63,042 nucleotides of DNA from Arthrobacter sp. Soil763. Lineage in GTDB: Bacteria; Actinomycetota; Actinomycetes; Actinomycetales; Micrococcaceae. Positions 61,709 to 63,042 of the stretch are shown here, in pieces. The stretch spans positions 41,840 to 104,881 of the forward strand of contig NZ_LMSH01000005.1 of NCBI RefSeq assembly GCF_001428365.1, in the 5' to 3' direction. Under the pieces are notes generated by a model. That model ran no database searches, was not told the origin of the DNA, and was given only the letters and a program-made list of their open reading frames with translations. The stretch's first letter is position 1; each line of letters starts with the position of its first letter. The position numbers and the translations under genes are program-made.

Positions 61709-62470
61709 TCAGCGCCCGCGGGCCGCCTTGCGGTCCGGGCGGGCCTTGTACGGGTCGACGCCCTTCGGGATCGGCAGGCGGTTGCCGAGCGAGGAGATGC
61801 GCTTGGAAACGGTGCTGACCTCGATCTTGGTCAGTTCGTTCTTCATCTTGCCCATCTTGCGTGCCACCTGGCTGATCGGGACCTGGCCCTCGCCGCGGCC
61901 GCTCTCGATCACGTGGATCGTGACGTTCGGCAGGATGCGCGCGAGGCGCTTGCGTTCGCCGTCGATCAGCGGCTTGACCCGGTGGCTCGGGCCCTCGCTG
62001 ACCAGCACGACGCCCGGACGTCCGACGGCGCGGAAGACGGCGTCCTGCGTGCGCGGGTTCACGGCGACCGGCTGGTCCTCGGTGATCCAGCCGCGGCGGA
62101 GCGTGCCCAGCGCGGCACCCGAGGCGCCCGGCTGGTTCTCGATCTGGGCGAAGGCCGCACGTTCGGCGCGGCGGGACAGGATCAGGGTGGCGGCGAGGAT
62201 GCCCAGCGGGATGCCGATGATCAGGCCGGTGATCCAGTTGTCCAGCAGGAAGCCGACCGCGAAGCTGACGGCGACGACGCCGAGGAAGGCCAGCAGCATG
62301 AGCCACGGAACCATCGGATCGTGGCGGCGGGTCATCTCGAAGACTTCCCTGATCTGCTTCAGCCGGCTCGGCTTCTTCACCTTTGCAGCCTTGGGCTTGC
62401 GGGAGAAGAGGCCACGCTTCGGCTCACCGGCTGAAGGAGTGGACGTGCTGGAGTCAGGGAAATTCGCCAT
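61709..62470 (-). CDS. DUF4191 family membrane protein
   Basis: A 253-residue actinobacterial protein of unknown function, typically encoded beside lipA. A basic N-terminus (FSRKPKAAKVKKPSRLKQI) precedes two membrane helices (MVPWLMLLAFLGVVAVSFAV and WITGLIIGIPLGILAATLIL) and a soluble C-terminal domain (about residues 100-253) with RAVGRPGVVLVSEGP and a basic end. TAGAAT (62480-62485, minus strand) lies 9 nt before ATG 62470, suggesting a very short leader. Confidence 0.87.
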   Translation of the reverse strand: MANFPDSSTSTPSAGEPKRGLFSRKPKAAKVKKPSRLKQIREVFEMTRRHDPMVPWLMLLAFLGVVAVSFAVGFLLDNWITGLIIGIPLGILAATLILSRRAERAAFAQIENQPGASGAALGTLRRGWITEDQPVAVNPRTQDAVFRAVGRPGVVLVSEGPSHRVKPLIDGERKRLARILPNVTIHVIESGRGEGQVPISQVARKMGKMKNELTKIEVSTVSKRISSLGNRLPIPKGVDPYKARPDRKAARGR

Positions 62471-62479
62471 AGTGCCTTA

Positions 62480-62485
62480 ATTCTA
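62480..62485 (-). promoter_or_regulatory. -10 hexamer TAGAAT of the DUF4191 gene
   Basis: TAGAAT on the minus strand lies 9 nt before ATG 62470, slightly further than at the leaderless genes, giving a leader of 2-3 nt at most. Confidence 0.45.
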
Positions 62486-62559
62486 CGTGATGCACGGCTC
62501 AGGGCCGGACGCCGGATTGCTCCGGCGCCGGCCCTGGGCGGCAAGCTGGTGGTGGGGGT

Positions 62560-63042
62560 TTAGGAGTGTGCGGCGAGCAGTGAGCTGGCTTCCTGCCGGG
62601 TGCTGCCGGAGGATTCGATGTGGGCGAGTTCGGCGGGGATTTCCCAGCCTTTTTTGCGCATGGCGGTGGCCCAGAGCCGGCCGGCGCGGTACGAGGAACG
62701 CACGAGGGGCCCGGACATGACGCCGAGGAAGCCGATCTCGTCCGCTTCCTGCTGGAGGTCCACGAATTCCTGCGGCTTGACCCAGCGGTCCACGGGGAGG
62801 TGGCGTTCGGAGGGGCGCAGGTACTGGGTGATGGTGATCAGGTCGCAGCCGGCTTCGTGCAGGTCGCGGAGGGCCTCGGAGATCTCTTCGCGGGTTTCGC
62901 CCATGCCGAGGATGAGGTTGGATTTGGTGACCATGCCGAGGTTGCGGCCCTGGGTGATGACGTCCAGGGAGCGTTCGTAGCGGAACGCGGGGCGGATGCG
63001 TTTGAAGATCCGGGGGACGGTCTCGACGTTGTGGGCGAAGAC
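62560..63042 (-). CDS. lipA: Lipoyl synthase, C-terminal part (cut by right edge)
   Basis: Radical-SAM enzyme inserting two sulphurs into octanoyl groups to make lipoate. Only the last 160 residues are in the window; the frame is open through the right edge, so the start and both iron-sulphur Cys motifs lie outside (family length about 330). Seen here are [49 protein letters not shown] and the C-terminal [10 protein letters not shown], which contains the Ser ligand of the auxiliary cluster. An internal ATG at 62934 is not the start. The DUF4191 gene follows on the same strand 89 bp later. Confidence 0.95.
   Translation of the reverse strand, partial: VFAHNVETVPRIFKRIRPAFRYERSLDVITQGRNLGMVTKSNLILGMGETREEISEALRDLHEAGCDLITITQYLRPSERHLPVDRWVKPQEFVDLQQEADEIGFLGVMSGPLVRSSYRAGRLWATAMRKKGWEIPAELAHIESSGSTRQEASSLLAAHS

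Noticed and set aside
1..63042. Mobile elements, CRISPR arrays, toxin-antitoxin pairs, tRNA and rRNA genes
   Set aside because: No transposase, integrase, regularly spaced direct repeats with unique spacers, or recognisable tRNA/rRNA sequence was seen. Reading by eye could miss an isolated tRNA; a tRNAscan/Infernal run would settle it.

Overview
The window is high-GC actinobacterial chromosome, most likely from Micrococcaceae (Arthrobacter/Pseudarthrobacter type). The evidence is strong third-position G/C, a dcw cluster without ftsA or ddl, SepF and DivIVA (Wag31) next to FtsZ, a class II DAHP synthase, a PASTA kinase beside an Rv2175c-type protein, a polyphosphate glucokinase, and a GlnA/GlnA2/GlnE nitrogen set. 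It reads as core chromosome. I see no insertion sequence, phage, integrase, CRISPR array, rRNA or tRNA. Both edges cut genes: pyruvate carboxylase on the left and lipoyl synthase on the right.

Layout. 1-9.5 kb: the C-terminal part of pyruvate carboxylase, an acyl-CoA ligase, a ROK glucokinase, two tandem paralogous esterases with a small membrane protein, a PlsC-type acyltransferase and DAHP synthase. 9.5-15.5 kb: a PknL-like PASTA kinase, a secreted LysM/transglycosylase protein, an Rv2175c-type DNA-binding protein, a polyprenyl diphosphate synthase and a lipoprotein, in an arrangement resembling the mycobacterial aroG-pknL-Rv2175c region. 15.6-17.6 kb: dinB and a DUF3040 membrane protein. 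18-34.6 kb: mraZ-rsmH-ftsL-ftsI-murE-murF-mraY-murD-ftsW-murG-murC-ftsQ-ftsZ, many joined by ATGA/GTGA overlaps. 34.7-43.5 kb: pgeF, yggS, sepF, yggT, divIVA, lspA, an rluD-type gene and dnaE. 43.5-50 kb: a flavin reductase, hisD, nrdR, ppgK, map, a small SPOR-like protein and panB. 50-61 kb: glnA2-glnE, an amino-acid ABC transporter whose binding protein and permease are fused, a GNAT, a secreted HNH nuclease and glnA. 61-63 kb: RDD, DUF3817 and DUF4191 membrane proteins, then lipA.

The genes form three working sets: peptidoglycan precursor synthesis and septum assembly (dcw and its tail), cell-wall sensing and remodelling (PASTA kinase, LysM hydrolase), and nitrogen assimilation (two glutamine synthetases and the adenylyltransferase that controls one of them).

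The regulatory DNA is more informative than the gene list. About a dozen genes have a TANNNT -10 hexamer 6-7 nt before the start codon, so they are probably translated from leaderless mRNAs. There is a textbook NrdR-box pair before nrdR, a GlnR-type box before glnA, three 10-bp-spaced GKGGAG repeats on the mraZ promoter (candidate MraZ operator), and a 9-bp-periodic GTTAC array before the LysM hydrolase (candidate MtrA-type site). A 14-bp-periodic CCTGAC array before mraZ is unexplained, as is a 17-codon leaderless upstream ORF ending flush against the pgeF start. I did not find a convincing wholly new multi-gene system.
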